Shown piece by piece: positions 45,207 through 55,090 of a stretch of 64,000 nt of DNA. Location: NCBI RefSeq assembly GCF_002128425.1, contig NZ_NESS01000007.1, positions 187,555-251,554 on the forward strand, given 5' to 3'. This stretch comes from Gottfriedia acidiceleris (lineage in GTDB: Bacteria > Bacillota > Bacilli > Bacillales > Bacillaceae_G). The notes below the pieces were generated by a model. The model did no database searches, was not told the DNA's origin, and saw nothing but the letters and a program-made list of their open reading frames with translations. A program made the position numbers and the translations under genes. Each line of letters begins with the position of its first letter. Position 1 is the first letter of the stretch.

Positions 45207-45297
45207 AGTTCAATTAAAGAAAACTCATAGATTGGCGAGCCTTTGTGCGCAGACAGAGGCTCCGCTGCCAATTTAATTTCTTAATGTGCAAAAAAAG
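45207..45297 (-). repeat. Leader repeat module, copy B (5' of menE)
   Basis: On the minus strand, after the menB terminator: T-tract, GCACATTAAG, AAATTGGCAGCGGAGCCT, a loop, AGGCTCGCCAAT, then GAGTTTTCTTTAATTGAACTTTT. ATTGGCgAGCCT pairs with AGGCTccgctGCCAAT. The landmarks and their order match 1281-1367. Confidence 0.5.
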
Positions 45298-45324
45298 CTT
45301 GATGATTTCTCATCAAGCTTTTAT
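45291..45324 (-). terminator. Terminator of menB
   Basis: AAGCTTGATG / CATCAAGCTT perfect 10-bp stem with minus-strand T7. It lies inside the men operon. Confidence 0.85.
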
Positions 45325-45335
45325 CTTCTTTCAAA

Positions 45336-46154
45336 TCAAGGAAAACGTGGGAATTTATCGAAATCAGGTGTACGTTTTTCTTTAAATGCATCGCGGCCTT
45401 CTTTTGCTTCCTCAGTTGTGTAATAAAGAAGTGTTGCATCTCCAGCTAGCTGTTGAAGTCCAGCTAAACCGTCTGTATCTGCATTCATTGCTGCTTTTAA
45501 GAAGCGAAGTGCAGTTGGACTTTTTTCAAGCATTTCTTCAGCCCATTTAACTGTTTCAGCTTCTAATTCTTCTAAAGGTACTACTTTATTAACTAATCCC
45601 ATATCTAATGCTTCTTGTGCATTATATTGACGGCATAAGTACCAGATTTCACGAGCTTTTTTGTGCCCTACAATACGAGCTAAATAGCCTGATCCATAAC
45701 CAGCATCAAAGCTACCAACCTTAGGACCAGTTTGTCCAAATTTAGCGTTTTCAGCTGCGATTGTTAAGTCACATACTACATTTAATACGTTACCTCCACC
45801 AATTGCATAACCAGCTACCATTGCAATTACAGGTTTTGGAATAACGCGAATTAGGCGTTGTAAATCTAATACATTCAGGCGGGGAATGCGGTCTTGTCCA
45901 ACATAACCACCGTGTCCGCGAACACTTTGGTCTCCACCAGAACAGAATGCTTTTCCACCTTCACCTGTTAAAATAATAACTCCAATTTTTTCGTCGTCTC
46001 TTGCATAAGCAAAAGCATCAATCATTTCTGATACTGTTAATGGTGTAAATGCGTTATGTACGTGTGGACGATTGATTGAAATTTTAGCAATTCCATTATA
46101 TGTAGAATATAAAATTTCTTCATATTTTCTTTCTTGTACCCATTCAATAGTCAT
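45336..46154 (-). CDS. menB: 1,4-Dihydroxy-2-naphthoyl-CoA synthase
   Basis: 272 residues of the crotonase fold with family-specific [17 protein letters not shown], oxyanion-hole [20 protein letters not shown] and [18 protein letters not shown]. It cyclises OSB-CoA to DHNA-CoA. AAAGGAGG precedes the ATG. The start overlaps the end of menH by 4 bases. Confidence 0.97.
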   Translation of the reverse strand: MTIEWVQERKYEEILYSTYNGIAKISINRPHVHNAFTPLTVSEMIDAFAYARDDEKIGVIILTGEGGKAFCSGGDQSVRGHGGYVGQDRIPRLNVLDLQRLIRVIPKPVIAMVAGYAIGGGNVLNVVCDLTIAAENAKFGQTGPKVGSFDAGYGSGYLARIVGHKKAREIWYLCRQYNAQEALDMGLVNKVVPLEELEAETVKWAEEMLEKSPTALRFLKAAMNADTDGLAGLQQLAGDATLLYYTTEEAKEGRDAFKEKRTPDFDKFPRFP

Positions 46155-46978
46155 GAAATTTCCTCCTTTTCACTTTTCAATAAAAACCCAATTACTATTG
46201 TAGCAAATTTTTCCGAATGTTCCACATGAATTGCATGGCCTGCATGTGGAATTTTAATAATTTCGCTATTTTCTAGCCTCTGGTTCATTTTCCCCATTAT
46301 TAAGCAAAACTTTTCATCGTATTCTCCACAAACTAATAAAGTAGGTTTTTTAAATTGCTTCAAGTCACTCCATAGAGATGGTTGAATGCCCGTGCCCATC
46401 CCTTTTAGACTATTACTTAAGCCAATTGGTGACTGATTTATTCTTCCTTGTTTAATCTTTTGTTGTGACTCTGATGGCAAATTCTTTTGAGTTGAAAATA
46501 ACGGAATGTTTTCCCAATAATTAACAAATACTTCAATACCTTCATTTAGGATCATTGAAGATAAATGATTATCTTGTTCGATTCGAGCTAATCTTTCATT
46601 TTCAGTTTTAAGACCAGCCGTGCAGCTTTCTAAAATAAGCGATCTAATTTTAGTTGGATAGGCTAAAGCGAAATAGAGAGCTAGTCTACCTCCCATCGAA
46701 TAGCCTAAAAGATGCACAGAATCAATTTGCTTTTGTACTAAAAAATCATGTAAATCTTTAGCAGCAAACTCCATTCTATACCGCTCATCATTAATTGGAC
46801 TATCTGTCTTTCCGTGTCCTAACAAATCAATTGCTACTACATGATAATTTAACTCTAGTTTACTGATTAAACTTCCCCATGTCTCATTTGAACCTGTGAA
46901 ACCATGCAATAATAATATTGTTTGCCCTTGGCCAGATTCACTGTATGAATATGTGACATCATTTATTTTAATTTCCAT
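46151..46978 (-). CDS. menH: SHCHC synthase
   Basis: 275 residues of the alpha/beta hydrolase fold. The oxyanion region is [13 protein letters not shown], the nucleophile elbow [16 protein letters not shown] (Ser about residue 97), and the acid/His pair lie in [10 protein letters not shown] and [12 protein letters not shown]. It eliminates pyruvate from SEPHCHC. The ATG at 46978 is preceded by TAGGTG; a GTG at 46990 is the alternative. It lies between menD and menB. Confidence 0.93.
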   Translation of the reverse strand: MEIKINDVTYSYSESGQGQTILLLHGFTGSNETWGSLISKLELNYHVVAIDLLGHGKTDSPINDERYRMEFAAKDLHDFLVQKQIDSVHLLGYSMGGRLALYFALAYPTKIRSLILESCTAGLKTENERLARIEQDNHLSSMILNEGIEVFVNYWENIPLFSTQKNLPSESQQKIKQGRINQSPIGLSNSLKGMGTGIQPSLWSDLKQFKKPTLLVCGEYDEKFCLIMGKMNQRLENSEIIKIPHAGHAIHVEHSEKFATIVIGFLLKSEKEEIS

Positions 46979-46996
46979 GAACAAGAACACCTAATT

Positions 46997-48736
46997 TCAT
47001 TTCTCGTATTCTGCTTTTACAATGCTCCAAACTTTTTGATGAAGATCATAATTTTCTTTACGATTTGTCTGAATTTCAATTACATGTAATCCATTATTCT
47101 TTTTAGATAATTCATCTTCAAGTTCAAACCAATTATAAATTTTAGTATGAACTCCACCGAAAAGAGCTGTTGCATGCTCGAAATCTAATCCTAAAGGAGT
47201 TCCGAATAATTCTTCGAAATGCTTTTCTTCTTTTGATTGTGGTAAAAATGAAAAAATTCCTCCACCATCATTATTAACAAGTATCACTCTTAAAGGTAAA
47301 TGGTGTAGTTTAGAAAGGACTAGACTATTTAAATCATGATAGAAAGATAAATCTCCAATTAATAATGTTACACTTTCTCCAGCTGCTGCCATCCCTAATG
47401 CTGTTGCAATTGTCCCATCTATTCCATTTACCCCTCGATTACAAGCAATTTTTAACTTTTTAGATTGATTATGTAAAAACGTATCCACATCACGAATAGG
47501 CATACTGTTTGAAACAAACAATGTACTTTCTTCAAGTAAATTTTTTGCCAAAACTTGGACGATTTTCCCCTCAAAAAGTTCATCAAACTGTTCTGCTTGT
47601 TGTAGTCCATTTTTTGTTTTTTCATTAATTGTTTTCCATTTATTCAACCAATCTATTTCTAGGCTACTTGTTTTCTGATATGACTCTATAATTGCATCAC
47701 AAAATTGAATATCATCACAAGAAATCATTTGAGTTGCTTTTAACGTCGGATCCCTCCATAAGTCTCCTTCATCAATTACAATTAGCTCACAATCTTTTTG
47801 CTTTTGTATATATTGGGTAAACGTTTTAGATACAGGCATTGCCCCGAATCGTAGTATAACTTCAGAATCAAGAGAATTAACAATTTCTTCAAAACGAAGA
47901 AATGTATCATATGTATCAATTACATTCGAGTCTTCATTACCACTAATCGTTCTTCCATTTGAAAGAGGATCACATAGAACTGGATAGTCTAATAAACTTC
48001 CTAAAGTTTTAATCTTCTTTAAGGCTTCTTCTCCAACATAAGGTCCACAAACTAATAAGCCTTTTCTTTTTGATTGAAAAAGCTTGGTGAACTCACTACT
48101 TGTATCGTTTGAAATTGTCGCAAGTGTTTCAATAAGTATTGTGTGGGCAGAATTTTTACGCTTTCCAGCTGAAAATAAATCATCAATCGCAAAATTTGGA
48201 ACTAATGGTTCTCGAAGTGGCACATTCATATGTACGGGCCCCATTGGAGCAGTCACACAAGAACGGTACAGTCGATTAACGCTTGAACGTGCATACTGAT
48301 ACATTGCTTCAGAAGCCTCTGGTAAGGCTAGTTCAATGAATTTTTTTACAAATGAACCGTATAAACCAATTTGATTCATAGCTTGTGGTGCACCTATATC
48401 TCGAAGTTCATGTGGACGATCAGCTGTCAGTACGATTAATGGGATTCTAGATTCCTTTGCTTCAGATATAGCTGGCAAATAGTTAGAAGCAGCCGTTCCA
48501 GAAGTACAGATTAATACTGTAGGCTGTTTTGTACTTTTAGCGATACCTAAAGCAAAAAATGCTGCCCCTCTTTCATCTACTGCAATATAAGACTTTAATT
48601 TTGGATGCTCATTTACTAACATCGATATTGGTGTAGAGCGTGATCCTGGACTTATTACAACGTTTTTAATATTTAATGCGCTTATTTCATCTACAAGAGC
48701 ACCAATATACTTTGTTAGTGCTTCATTATCTTTCAT
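46997..48736 (-). CDS. menD: SEPHCHC synthase
   Basis: 579 residues, a thiamine diphosphate enzyme. The catalytic Glu region is YIAVDERGAAFFALGIAKST. The TPP/Mg motif is LIGDLSFYHDLNSLVLSKLH, followed by ILVNNDGGGIFSFL. It joins isochorismate and 2-oxoglutarate. The start overlaps menF by 11 bases, so the two are translationally coupled. Confidence 0.97.
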   Translation of the reverse strand: MKDNEALTKYIGALVDEISALNIKNVVISPGSRSTPISMLVNEHPKLKSYIAVDERGAAFFALGIAKSTKQPTVLICTSGTAASNYLPAISEAKESRIPLIVLTADRPHELRDIGAPQAMNQIGLYGSFVKKFIELALPEASEAMYQYARSSVNRLYRSCVTAPMGPVHMNVPLREPLVPNFAIDDLFSAGKRKNSAHTILIETLATISNDTSSEFTKLFQSKRKGLLVCGPYVGEEALKKIKTLGSLLDYPVLCDPLSNGRTISGNEDSNVIDTYDTFLRFEEIVNSLDSEVILRFGAMPVSKTFTQYIQKQKDCELIVIDEGDLWRDPTLKATQMISCDDIQFCDAIIESYQKTSSLEIDWLNKWKTINEKTKNGLQQAEQFDELFEGKIVQVLAKNLLEESTLFVSNSMPIRDVDTFLHNQSKKLKIACNRGVNGIDGTIATALGMAAAGESVTLLIGDLSFYHDLNSLVLSKLHHLPLRVILVNNDGGGIFSFLPQSKEEKHFEELFGTPLGLDFEHATALFGGVHTKIYNWFELEDELSKKNNGLHVIEIQTNRKENYDLHQKVWSIVKAEYEK

Positions 48737-50132
48737 TTCGTAACCCTCCTAATGCATTTAGCATTGGCAGAAACTTTACACCAGTTTCAAAAAATTCTTC
48801 CTCTGGTTTTGAATCTTGTACAACACCACAACCGGCATATAATTTTGCTTTATCTTCTTTAATTAAGGCACTACGTATACCTACAGCAAAATCACCATTT
48901 CCATTTAAATCAATCCACCCTATTGGTGCACCATACCATCCCCGGTCCACAGGTTCAAGTTCACGAATTAGTTTACATGCCTCTTCCTTAGGAAATCCTC
49001 CAAGTGCAGGGGTTGGATGTAATGCTTGAATTAATTTAAATAAAGATACATGATTATATAATTTACCTTCAACCGGCGTAAATAAATGCAATAAGCTTTT
49101 CGTCGCCATTATTCTTGGTGATGAAGGTATTGATAATTCGTTACAATATTGTTGTAGCGTTTCTCGGATATAGTTTACAACAAAAGCATGTTCACCATTA
49201 TTTTTTTTACTATTTAATAACCAATTGGCGGCTTCTGTGTTTTCTTCCTTAGTTTTTCCCTTTGCAGCAGAACCAGCAAGACACATCGAAGAAACTGTAT
49301 TATTTTTCTTTGAAATTAATCTCTCAGGTGTAGCACTAATAAATACAGTATCTTTTAATTGATAAGATATTACATAGTTAACATTTCTTGTTGCTTCTAG
49401 TTCATATATTACTTTTGTTGAATTTACTTCTGCAGAAAATGTAGCATTTAAAGTTCGATTTAAAACAACTTTTTCTAATTTTTCGTTTTTCATTTGATGA
49501 ATTGCTTCTTTTACACTCTGAATCCATTCATTTGGTTCATATTCATCTTTATTAATACATTCTGATTGTGTAAAGCTTGGTTGCTTCATTCCAAATCTTT
49601 CTAAAAAGTCATCATATTCTTTATATTGAAGCAATAAATCCTCTACTGAAGTTTGTTCATTAATTTCATAATTAGAGGTAATGAATGTCCCTTCGTTTGT
49701 AACCGTCACCATTAATTTAGGTACATAGAAATGAGAGGTACCAAAATCCTTCCAATCTTGATCATTTTTGTACTTATCAAAAAAAGAGAAACCCCCAAGA
49801 GCTATCGGTCCTGTACCAAAGCAATTTTCTTGCTCGATATACACTTGCTCTCCAAAGCGTTTCCATTCTTTTTCTATTGCAGAATACTGTTCTTCTGTAC
49901 TATGATGAAAAGGAACTAAAGTACCAATTCCTGTGAGAATTAACGAGTTTTCTTGGTTTGACCAATAAAAGCGTTCAGTAAAACCCAATTCATGATAAAA
50001 ATGGTAAACACTTAGGGGATGGATATTCATTATTTTTTCCACTTTACAAATGAAGCGTTTTGAACAAGCTTTTGCCTTTTGAAGAGAATGCTCAAAGAAG
50101 GCAGTCGATTCAAGTTGACCTGTTCTAAGCAT
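48726..50132 (-). CDS. menF: Isochorismate synthase
   Basis: 468 residues of the chorismate-utilising family: KLEKVVLNRTLNATFSAEV, SATPERLISKKNNTVSSMCL, AGSAAKGKTKEENTEAANWL and the C-terminal HPTPALGGFPKEEACKLI, then DRGWYGAPIGW. It opens the menaquinone branch from chorismate. First gene of menFDHBEC, with its own promoter, divergent from menA. Confidence 0.96.
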   Translation of the reverse strand: MLRTGQLESTAFFEHSLQKAKACSKRFICKVEKIMNIHPLSVYHFYHELGFTERFYWSNQENSLILTGIGTLVPFHHSTEEQYSAIEKEWKRFGEQVYIEQENCFGTGPIALGGFSFFDKYKNDQDWKDFGTSHFYVPKLMVTVTNEGTFITSNYEINEQTSVEDLLLQYKEYDDFLERFGMKQPSFTQSECINKDEYEPNEWIQSVKEAIHQMKNEKLEKVVLNRTLNATFSAEVNSTKVIYELEATRNVNYVISYQLKDTVFISATPERLISKKNNTVSSMCLAGSAAKGKTKEENTEAANWLLNSKKNNGEHAFVVNYIRETLQQYCNELSIPSSPRIMATKSLLHLFTPVEGKLYNHVSLFKLIQALHPTPALGGFPKEEACKLIRELEPVDRGWYGAPIGWIDLNGNGDFAVGIRSALIKEDKAKLYAGCGVVQDSKPEEEFFETGVKFLPMLNALGGLRNER

Positions 50133-50179
50133 AATAGTTCCCCCTAGCTTAAATATACGTTAAATACATGATATAACTA

Positions 50180-50208
50180 AAGATACAACGATGAATGTAG
50201 ACTGTCAA
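50180..50208 (-). promoter_or_regulatory. menF promoter
   Basis: On the minus strand TTGACA (50203-50208), 17-base spacer, TATCTT (50180-50185), about 40 bases before the menF ATG. Confidence 0.7.
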
Positions 50209-50286
50209 TTTTATGAAGTTCGTCCATACTTTTTTAAAGTAAAATGACCTACATTTTCAAATAATATTAAAAAGGAGGATGTTAAA

Positions 50287-51210
50287 ATGCAACCAACTGT
50301 TCAATCTCCAACTTCCTCAACAGGTTTTAGAACATGGTGGAATTTATTAAGACCACATACATTAACCGCAGCGTTCATTCCTGTTGCGATTGGAACAATG
50401 TTAGCGCACATAGCTCACTCATTTCATTTACTTTTATTTCTTTCAATGCTTATCGCAAGTTTACTGATCCAAGCCGCTGCAAATATGATTAATGAATATT
50501 ATGATTATAAAAGAGGGCTAGATCATGAAGGTTCTGTCGGTATCGGTGGAGCAATCGTAAGGGATGGTATTAAACCTTCAACTGTTTTAAATATTGCTTT
50601 TACTTTTTTTGGTATCGCTCTTCTATTAGGCATTTATATTTGTATTCAAAGTAGCTGGTGGATAGCAGTTATTGGACTTATTTGTATGGCGGCAGCTTAT
50701 TTTTATACTGGTGGACCACTTCCAATCGCGTACACTCCATTCGGTGAGTTAGTAGCGGGCTTTTTTATGGGAGTAGTAATTATTGGAATTACTTACTATA
50801 TTCAAGCTGGAAATTTAACATCAAATGTGATCTTACTTTCTATCCCTACTTCAATTACAATTGGAGCAATTTTAACAGCAAACAATATTCGTGACCTAGA
50901 TAATGACAAAGAAAATGGACGTAAAACACTTGTTATCTTATTAGGTAAAAAGAATTCAATTATCTTTATTGGTTCTTTATTTGCAGTTGCATATGCTTTA
51001 GTTATTGTATTTGTTATCATGAATTTAATTACACCTTTTGCACTTATTTCTTTATTAAGTATTCCTGTTGCAATTAAAGCAACAAAAGGTTTTATAGGTA
51101 AAACCCAACCAATGGAAATGATGCCAGCCATGGCAGCAACAGCAAAAACAAATACTATAATGGGATTCCTTCTTGTTATAGGCTTAATAATTGGAAATAT
51201 TTTTTCCTAA
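50287..51210 (+). CDS. menA: 1,4-Dihydroxy-2-naphthoate polyprenyltransferase
   Basis: 307 residues with about eight membrane segments. The first Asp-rich motif is ANMINEYYDYKRGLD (about residues 71-85); the second is TANNIRDLDNDKENGRKTL. It attaches the polyprenyl chain to DHNA, giving demethylmenaquinone. AAAGGAGG precedes the ATG. Divergent from menF. Confidence 0.96.
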   Translation: MQPTVQSPTSSTGFRTWWNLLRPHTLTAAFIPVAIGTMLAHIAHSFHLLLFLSMLIASLLIQAAANMINEYYDYKRGLDHEGSVGIGGAIVRDGIKPSTVLNIAFTFFGIALLLGIYICIQSSWWIAVIGLICMAAAYFYTGGPLPIAYTPFGELVAGFFMGVVIIGITYYIQAGNLTSNVILLSIPTSITIGAILTANNIRDLDNDKENGRKTLVILLGKKNSIIFIGSLFAVAYALVIVFVIMNLITPFALISLLSIPVAIKATKGFIGKTQPMEMMPAMAATAKTNTIMGFLLVIGLIIGNIFS

Positions 51211-51309
51211 TTAAGACAGATCAATTCCTCAAAAAACTTAATTCATGTTTTCCTCCTTTTTGAACAAAATATGGATAGTCATATTCATTTATTGAAAAGG
51301 GGGAGCATG

Positions 51310-52059
51310 ATGCTTTCACAATCACAAATCCAAACATTTAAAAACGAATTACTGAAACAAAAAAAACATATAGAAGAAAGACTAAATGATCCAGCTTTTA
51401 TACCATACTCACTTAGAGATTCTGTTGATGAGCTTTCACTTGCAGACAACCATCCAGGTGATTTAGGTACTGAATTATATGAGCGTGAAAAAGACATTTC
51501 CCTTCATGAGCATTTAAGAAACGAACTAACTGATGTTAACGAGGCGTTACAAAAAATTGAAAATGGAACATATGGTATATGCGAAGTAAGCGGTGAAGAA
51601 ATACCTTTTGAACGTTTACAAGCTCTTCCTACAGCAAAAGCGATGATTGAACATACTCATGATCAGCATATTTCAAGTTCTAGAATAAGATACGATCGTC
51701 CTGTTGAGGAAGAAGTACTAAACCCTCCATTTAGTAGAGATCCTAAAGATCGATCAATGATGTATGACCCTGAGGACGCACTGCAAGATGTTGAAAGATA
51801 TGGGAATTCTCAAACACCGTCTGATTTTGAATTTAATAATATTGATGAGTATGGAAGCACATTTACTGAGAGCTATGAAAATGTAGGTTATGTTGAGGAA
51901 TTTGAAAACTTTATCGGTACTGATATTTACGGAAAAAATCGAACTGTTTACCCTACAAAAAAACATGAACAATATGAACAAGATCTAGATGACTATGAAG
52001 AACAAGCTTTAAATGGGGAATTATCTGAAATTGATGTAAAAGACATCGATAAGTACTAA
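51310..52059 (+). CDS. yteA: YteA-like DksA/TraR-type protein
   Basis: 249 residues from the ATG at 51310 (GGGGGAG just upstream; another ATG at 51307 is too close to it). An N-terminal coiled coil (QIQTFKNELLKQKKHIEERL) is followed by a DksA-type zinc-finger region, TYGICEVSGEEIPFERLQAL. Only one of the four usual cysteines remains there, as in B. subtilis YteA. A long acidic C-terminal tail follows. A role in transcription during sporulation has been suggested for the family. Confidence 0.8.
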   Translation: MLSQSQIQTFKNELLKQKKHIEERLNDPAFIPYSLRDSVDELSLADNHPGDLGTELYEREKDISLHEHLRNELTDVNEALQKIENGTYGICEVSGEEIPFERLQALPTAKAMIEHTHDQHISSSRIRYDRPVEEEVLNPPFSRDPKDRSMMYDPEDALQDVERYGNSQTPSDFEFNNIDEYGSTFTESYENVGYVEEFENFIGTDIYGKNRTVYPTKKHEQYEQDLDDYEEQALNGELSEIDVKDIDKY

Positions 52060-52077
52060 ATGAGTTAAACTTTCATT

Positions 52078-52112
52078 AAAAAAACGATCACTATAATGTG
52101 GTCGTTTTTTTT
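52078..52112 (+). terminator. Terminator of yteA
   Basis: AAAAACGATCAC / GTGgTCGTTTTTTTT stem-loop. Confidence 0.85.
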
Positions 52113-52167
52113 ATATTTTTAAATTATATACATATACTTAATCAAGACAACTTAATTAGGAGGTTTT

Positions 52168-52632
52168 ATGAATATAAAGTTAATTGTATTATTTTTCTCC
52201 TTATACTGCTTATTTTTTGTTGCTTCTGTTTTATTTCCGATCGACTATGATTGGTATAGCCATCTAAATAAACCTAGCTATACTCCATCCGGAAAAACAA
52301 TCGGAATCATTTGGGCATTCTTATATTCATTCATATCTTTAAGCGTATGTATAATTGTTTCTTTAGGAGAATCCTTTAAAAAAGCAAAATGGTTTTATAT
52401 TATATTGATTATTAGTTATGTATTTAACCAGTTGTTTAGCTATTTTCAATTCAAACAAAAAGATTTACTTTTAGCTACGATCGATTGTGGACTCGTCTTT
52501 ATTACAGCAATTCTTTTAACGTTCATCGCCTATAAACTTTCAAAAACTTCATTTGTATTACTTATTCCATATTCTATTTGGTCATTATTTGCAACCTATT
52601 TAAACTACAACATCTACGTACTAAATAGATAG
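52168..52632 (+). CDS. tspO: TspO/MBR-family membrane protein
   Basis: 154 residues, five membrane segments. The family motif WYSHLNKPSYTPSGKTIGII, followed by WAFLYSFI, is present; the second Pro of the usual PxxxPP is Ser. TspO proteins bind or degrade tetrapyrroles in other bacteria. Its position after yteA resembles B. subtilis ytaB. AGGAGG precedes the ATG. Convergent with the cold-shock gene. Confidence 0.85.
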   Translation: MNIKLIVLFFSLYCLFFVASVLFPIDYDWYSHLNKPSYTPSGKTIGIIWAFLYSFISLSVCIIVSLGESFKKAKWFYIILIISYVFNQLFSYFQFKQKDLLLATIDCGLVFITAILLTFIAYKLSKTSFVLLIPYSIWSLFATYLNYNIYVLNR

Positions 52633-52648
52633 ATTTCTAGATAAATAT

Positions 52649-52676
52649 AAAAAGGCATCCTAAAAAAGGATGCCTT
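52649..52676. terminator. Bidirectional terminator between tspO and csp
   Basis: AAAAAGGCATCC / GGATGCCTTG stem, loop TAAAAAA; T-rich on the minus-strand side. Confidence 0.85.
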
Positions 52677-52690
52677 GAACATAACAAAAA

Positions 52691-52891
52691 TTATTTTTTG
52701 TTTACGTTAGCTGCTTGTGGTCCACGGTTTCCTTCGATGATTTCGAATTCAACTTCTTGACCTTCTTCTAAAGTTTTGAAACCTTCGCCTTGAATTGCAG
52801 AGAAGTGTACGAATACGTCGTTTCCACCTTCAGTTTGGATGAATCCAAAACCTTTTTCGCTGTTAAACCATTTAACTTTACCGAATTCCAT
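52691..52891 (-). CDS. csp: Cold-shock protein (CspA/CspB family)
   Basis: 66 residues, one cold-shock domain. RNP1 is KGFGFIQ and RNP2 is DVFVHFSAI. It binds single-stranded RNA/DNA as a chaperone. Very close to B. subtilis CspB/C/D; which paralogue cannot be told. AGGAGG precedes the ATG. The promoter lies about 230 bases upstream, leaving the long leader typical of cold-inducible csp mRNAs. Confidence 0.95.
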   Translation of the reverse strand: MEFGKVKWFNSEKGFGFIQTEGGNDVFVHFSAIQGEGFKTLEEGQEVEFEIIEGNRGPQAANVNKK

Positions 52892-53146
52892 CGATAATAC
52901 CTCCTAGAAATACATATATACACTATTAATGCGTGCATAAAAGAGGGATAAAGAAAAAGAACGTCATTGTCCAATCAGCTAAAGGATTGCTACAACATTG
53001 AAAGTGGTCAAAACTTCTTTTCGAGACAAAGAAAAATGAGCGTTACTAAAAATTTTGTAGTGCAAATGTATCGTTAATTTCTTACCTTCAAATAAATATG
53101 CAGTTAATAGTAACTTAAATATATCATATCTGAAAAAGTGCGTCAA
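52892..53146 (-). promoter_or_regulatory. csp promoter and about 220-nt 5' leader
   Basis: On the minus strand TTGACG (53141-53146), 17-base spacer, TATATT (53118-53123), then about 220 untranslated bases before AGGAGG and the ATG. Such leaders refold at low temperature to admit ribosomes in csp genes. The sequence 53147-53365 is AT-rich without a gene. Confidence 0.7.
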
Positions 53147-53365
53147 TGACACTAACGGTTAATTGAAAGAATTTTTTATATAATTCATAAAATTTATCTT
53201 CTATACATTTAGACCTAAGTGACATCCAATAAAAAAGTCATATTTTCTCATTAAATAGTCAAACTATATGAGGATTCTGTAATAATTTATCAAATTATTT
53301 TTTATTAAATAACTAGATTTTAGTATTAAAATATTTGTATAGTTAAACTAAAAGGAGGAATAAAA

Positions 53366-54154
53366 ATGAAAAATTCTCATGAAGTTACATATAGGATTCA
53401 TGGCCATGACATGCAGTTTGTACAAGTAGAGCTTGATCCAAAGGAAACAGTTATTGCTGAAGCTGGAGCAATGATGATGATGGATGATGGAATCGAGCTT
53501 GAAACAATATTTGGGGACGGTTCACAGCAATCAGGTGGATTATTTGGAAAATTGGTGGGAGCAGGTAAGCGCCTTGTTACAGGTGAAAGCTTATTTATGA
53601 CAAGTTTTACAAACCGATCAAGCTCTTTAAAAACAGTCAGTTTCTCCGCTCCATACCCTGGAACAATTATACCGTTAGATTTACATGAGTATGGAAATAA
53701 AATTATTTGTCAAAAAGATTCTTTCTTGGCGGCAGCAAAAGGAACTTCAGTTGGAATCGAATTTAGAAAAAAATTGAGTACTGGCCTATTCGGTGGTGAG
53801 GGCTTCATCATGCAAAAGCTCGAAGGTGATGGTCTTGCTTTCTTACATGCTGGTGGTTCAATTTACCAGAAGACACTTCAACCAGGTGAAAAAGTTAAAA
53901 TCGATACTGGATGTATAGTTGGGTTCACTGGTGATGTTAATTATGAAATTGAATACGTTGGAAATGTAAAAACTGCACTATTTGGAGGAGAAGGTCTATT
54001 CTTTGCTACATTACAAGGACCAGGAACAATTTGGGTTCAATCATTAACATTAGCAAGATTAGCTTCTCGAATTGGGCAATACTTACCAAATTCATCAAAA
54101 GAAGAAGGAAGTATATTAGGTGGCCTTGGCAATCTATTAGATGGTAATGATTAA
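53366..54154 (+). CDS. AIM24/TIGR00266-family protein
   Basis: 262 residues, beta-rich. Family landmarks are VIAEAGAMMMMDDGIELET, GLFGKLVGAGKRLVTGESLF, GGEGFIMQKLEGDGLAFLHA and LFGGEGLFFATLQGPGTIWV (a repeated G-x-G hairpin). Widespread; the function in bacteria is unknown. AAAGGAGG precedes the ATG. Monocistronic. Confidence 0.88.
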   Translation: MKNSHEVTYRIHGHDMQFVQVELDPKETVIAEAGAMMMMDDGIELETIFGDGSQQSGGLFGKLVGAGKRLVTGESLFMTSFTNRSSSLKTVSFSAPYPGTIIPLDLHEYGNKIICQKDSFLAAAKGTSVGIEFRKKLSTGLFGGEGFIMQKLEGDGLAFLHAGGSIYQKTLQPGEKVKIDTGCIVGFTGDVNYEIEYVGNVKTALFGGEGLFFATLQGPGTIWVQSLTLARLASRIGQYLPNSSKEEGSILGGLGNLLDGND

Positions 54155-54186
54155 ATCAGGATACTAAAAAAGCGCTTTTTTGTTTA

Positions 54187-54230
54187 CATACAAAAAACTA
54201 GTCAACGAAATCTTGACTAGTTTTTTTGTA
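54187..54230. terminator. Bidirectional terminator between AIM24 and lipase genes
   Basis: AAAAAACTAGTCAA / TTGACTAGTTTTTTT stem, loop CGAAATC. A smaller AAAAAAGCGCTTTTTT palindrome lies just before it. Confidence 0.88.
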
Positions 54231-54233
54231 CCA

Positions 54234-55028
54234 TTAAATAACTTCCTCTTCCACTGGTTCAGCTTCACGTAATTTGTAAGTAAAGGTTGGAGTATAATCA
54301 TAATCCAACTGCATCTTTTTAACGCCTTCAATATAAGTTGATAAATGGTGACTATTCTTAATAGATCCTTTATTTAATGAAAAAGTGATTGGATGTTTCA
54401 CTTGAACGTATTCTAAAAAAATTTTTAATGGCTTCACTTCTACTTTAAAGGGCGGGCTTAAAGGGACAATATCATACAAATTTACAAATCTTAAACTATG
54501 CCTAACATTTTCATCATAGTTTTCTTTAAACTTTGTATTTCCTACTTTTGGAGAGCCAAATGAATAGACATTCGGGTTACAAATTCCAGTCATTGCTAAT
54601 TCATATCCTAATAACGTGGCCAATGAACCACCTAAGCTATGCCCCGTTATGAATATTTTTTGTGAAAGAGCCTTTTCCTTCACAATTGCTAAAAGCATTT
54701 CTCGACAAGATTGATAAATTGATAAAAACCCCGAATGGACACTCCCACCGTTCATCACATAAGGAAATAAGTCTTGATCAATTTTCAAATCAACTAACCA
54801 ATCCAAATCTGATTTCGTTCCTCTAAAAACAATGATCACGGATTCACCATTTTCAATAATATAGCCAAACCATTCTAGCTCGCTAATCGCACATGCTTTA
54901 ATTGTATCTACTAAAGAATAGCTTGCTGGAATCATAAATTTACCATCATTATCAAACTGAGCATATGCCTGTTCAATGCAAAGTAATAATTCTAAGGCCT
55001 TATCATAGTCAACTGAAAGGAATTTCAC
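54234..55028 (-). CDS. Class 3 lipase-family alpha/beta hydrolase
   Basis: 264 residues. The nucleophile elbow is ITGHSLGGSLATLLGYEL (Ser about residue 130), the Asp lies in NLYDIVPLSPP and the His in NSHHLSTYIEG, the Lipase_3 (PF01764) triad. IIVFRGTKSDLDWLVDLKID supplies the oxyanion hole. No signal peptide is seen, so it is likely intracellular. It lies downstream of glgP but after the glg terminator. Confidence 0.85.
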   Translation of the reverse strand: MKFLSVDYDKALELLLCIEQAYAQFDNDGKFMIPASYSLVDTIKACAISELEWFGYIIENGESVIIVFRGTKSDLDWLVDLKIDQDLFPYVMNGGSVHSGFLSIYQSCREMLLAIVKEKALSQKIFITGHSLGGSLATLLGYELAMTGICNPNVYSFGSPKVGNTKFKENYDENVRHSLRFVNLYDIVPLSPPFKVEVKPLKIFLEYVQVKHPITFSLNKGSIKNSHHLSTYIEGVKKMQLDYDYTPTFTYKLREAEPVEEEVI

Positions 55029-55059
55029 TGTATCTCTCCTTTCTCGCTTTTCATCATGA

Positions 55060-55090
55060 TATGAAAAACCTCCTGGTAATAGAGGAGGTT
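55060..55090 (-). terminator. Terminator of the glg operon
   Basis: AACCTCC (55068-55074) / GGAGGTT (55084-55090). On the minus strand it is followed by TTTTTC; the arm includes the glgP stop codon. Confidence 0.85.

Noticed and set aside
45291-45324. End of the men operon at the menB terminator
   Set aside because: menE and menC follow on the same strand in the standard order, so the terminator is probably partial or the downstream pair has an extra promoter, not an operon break in function.
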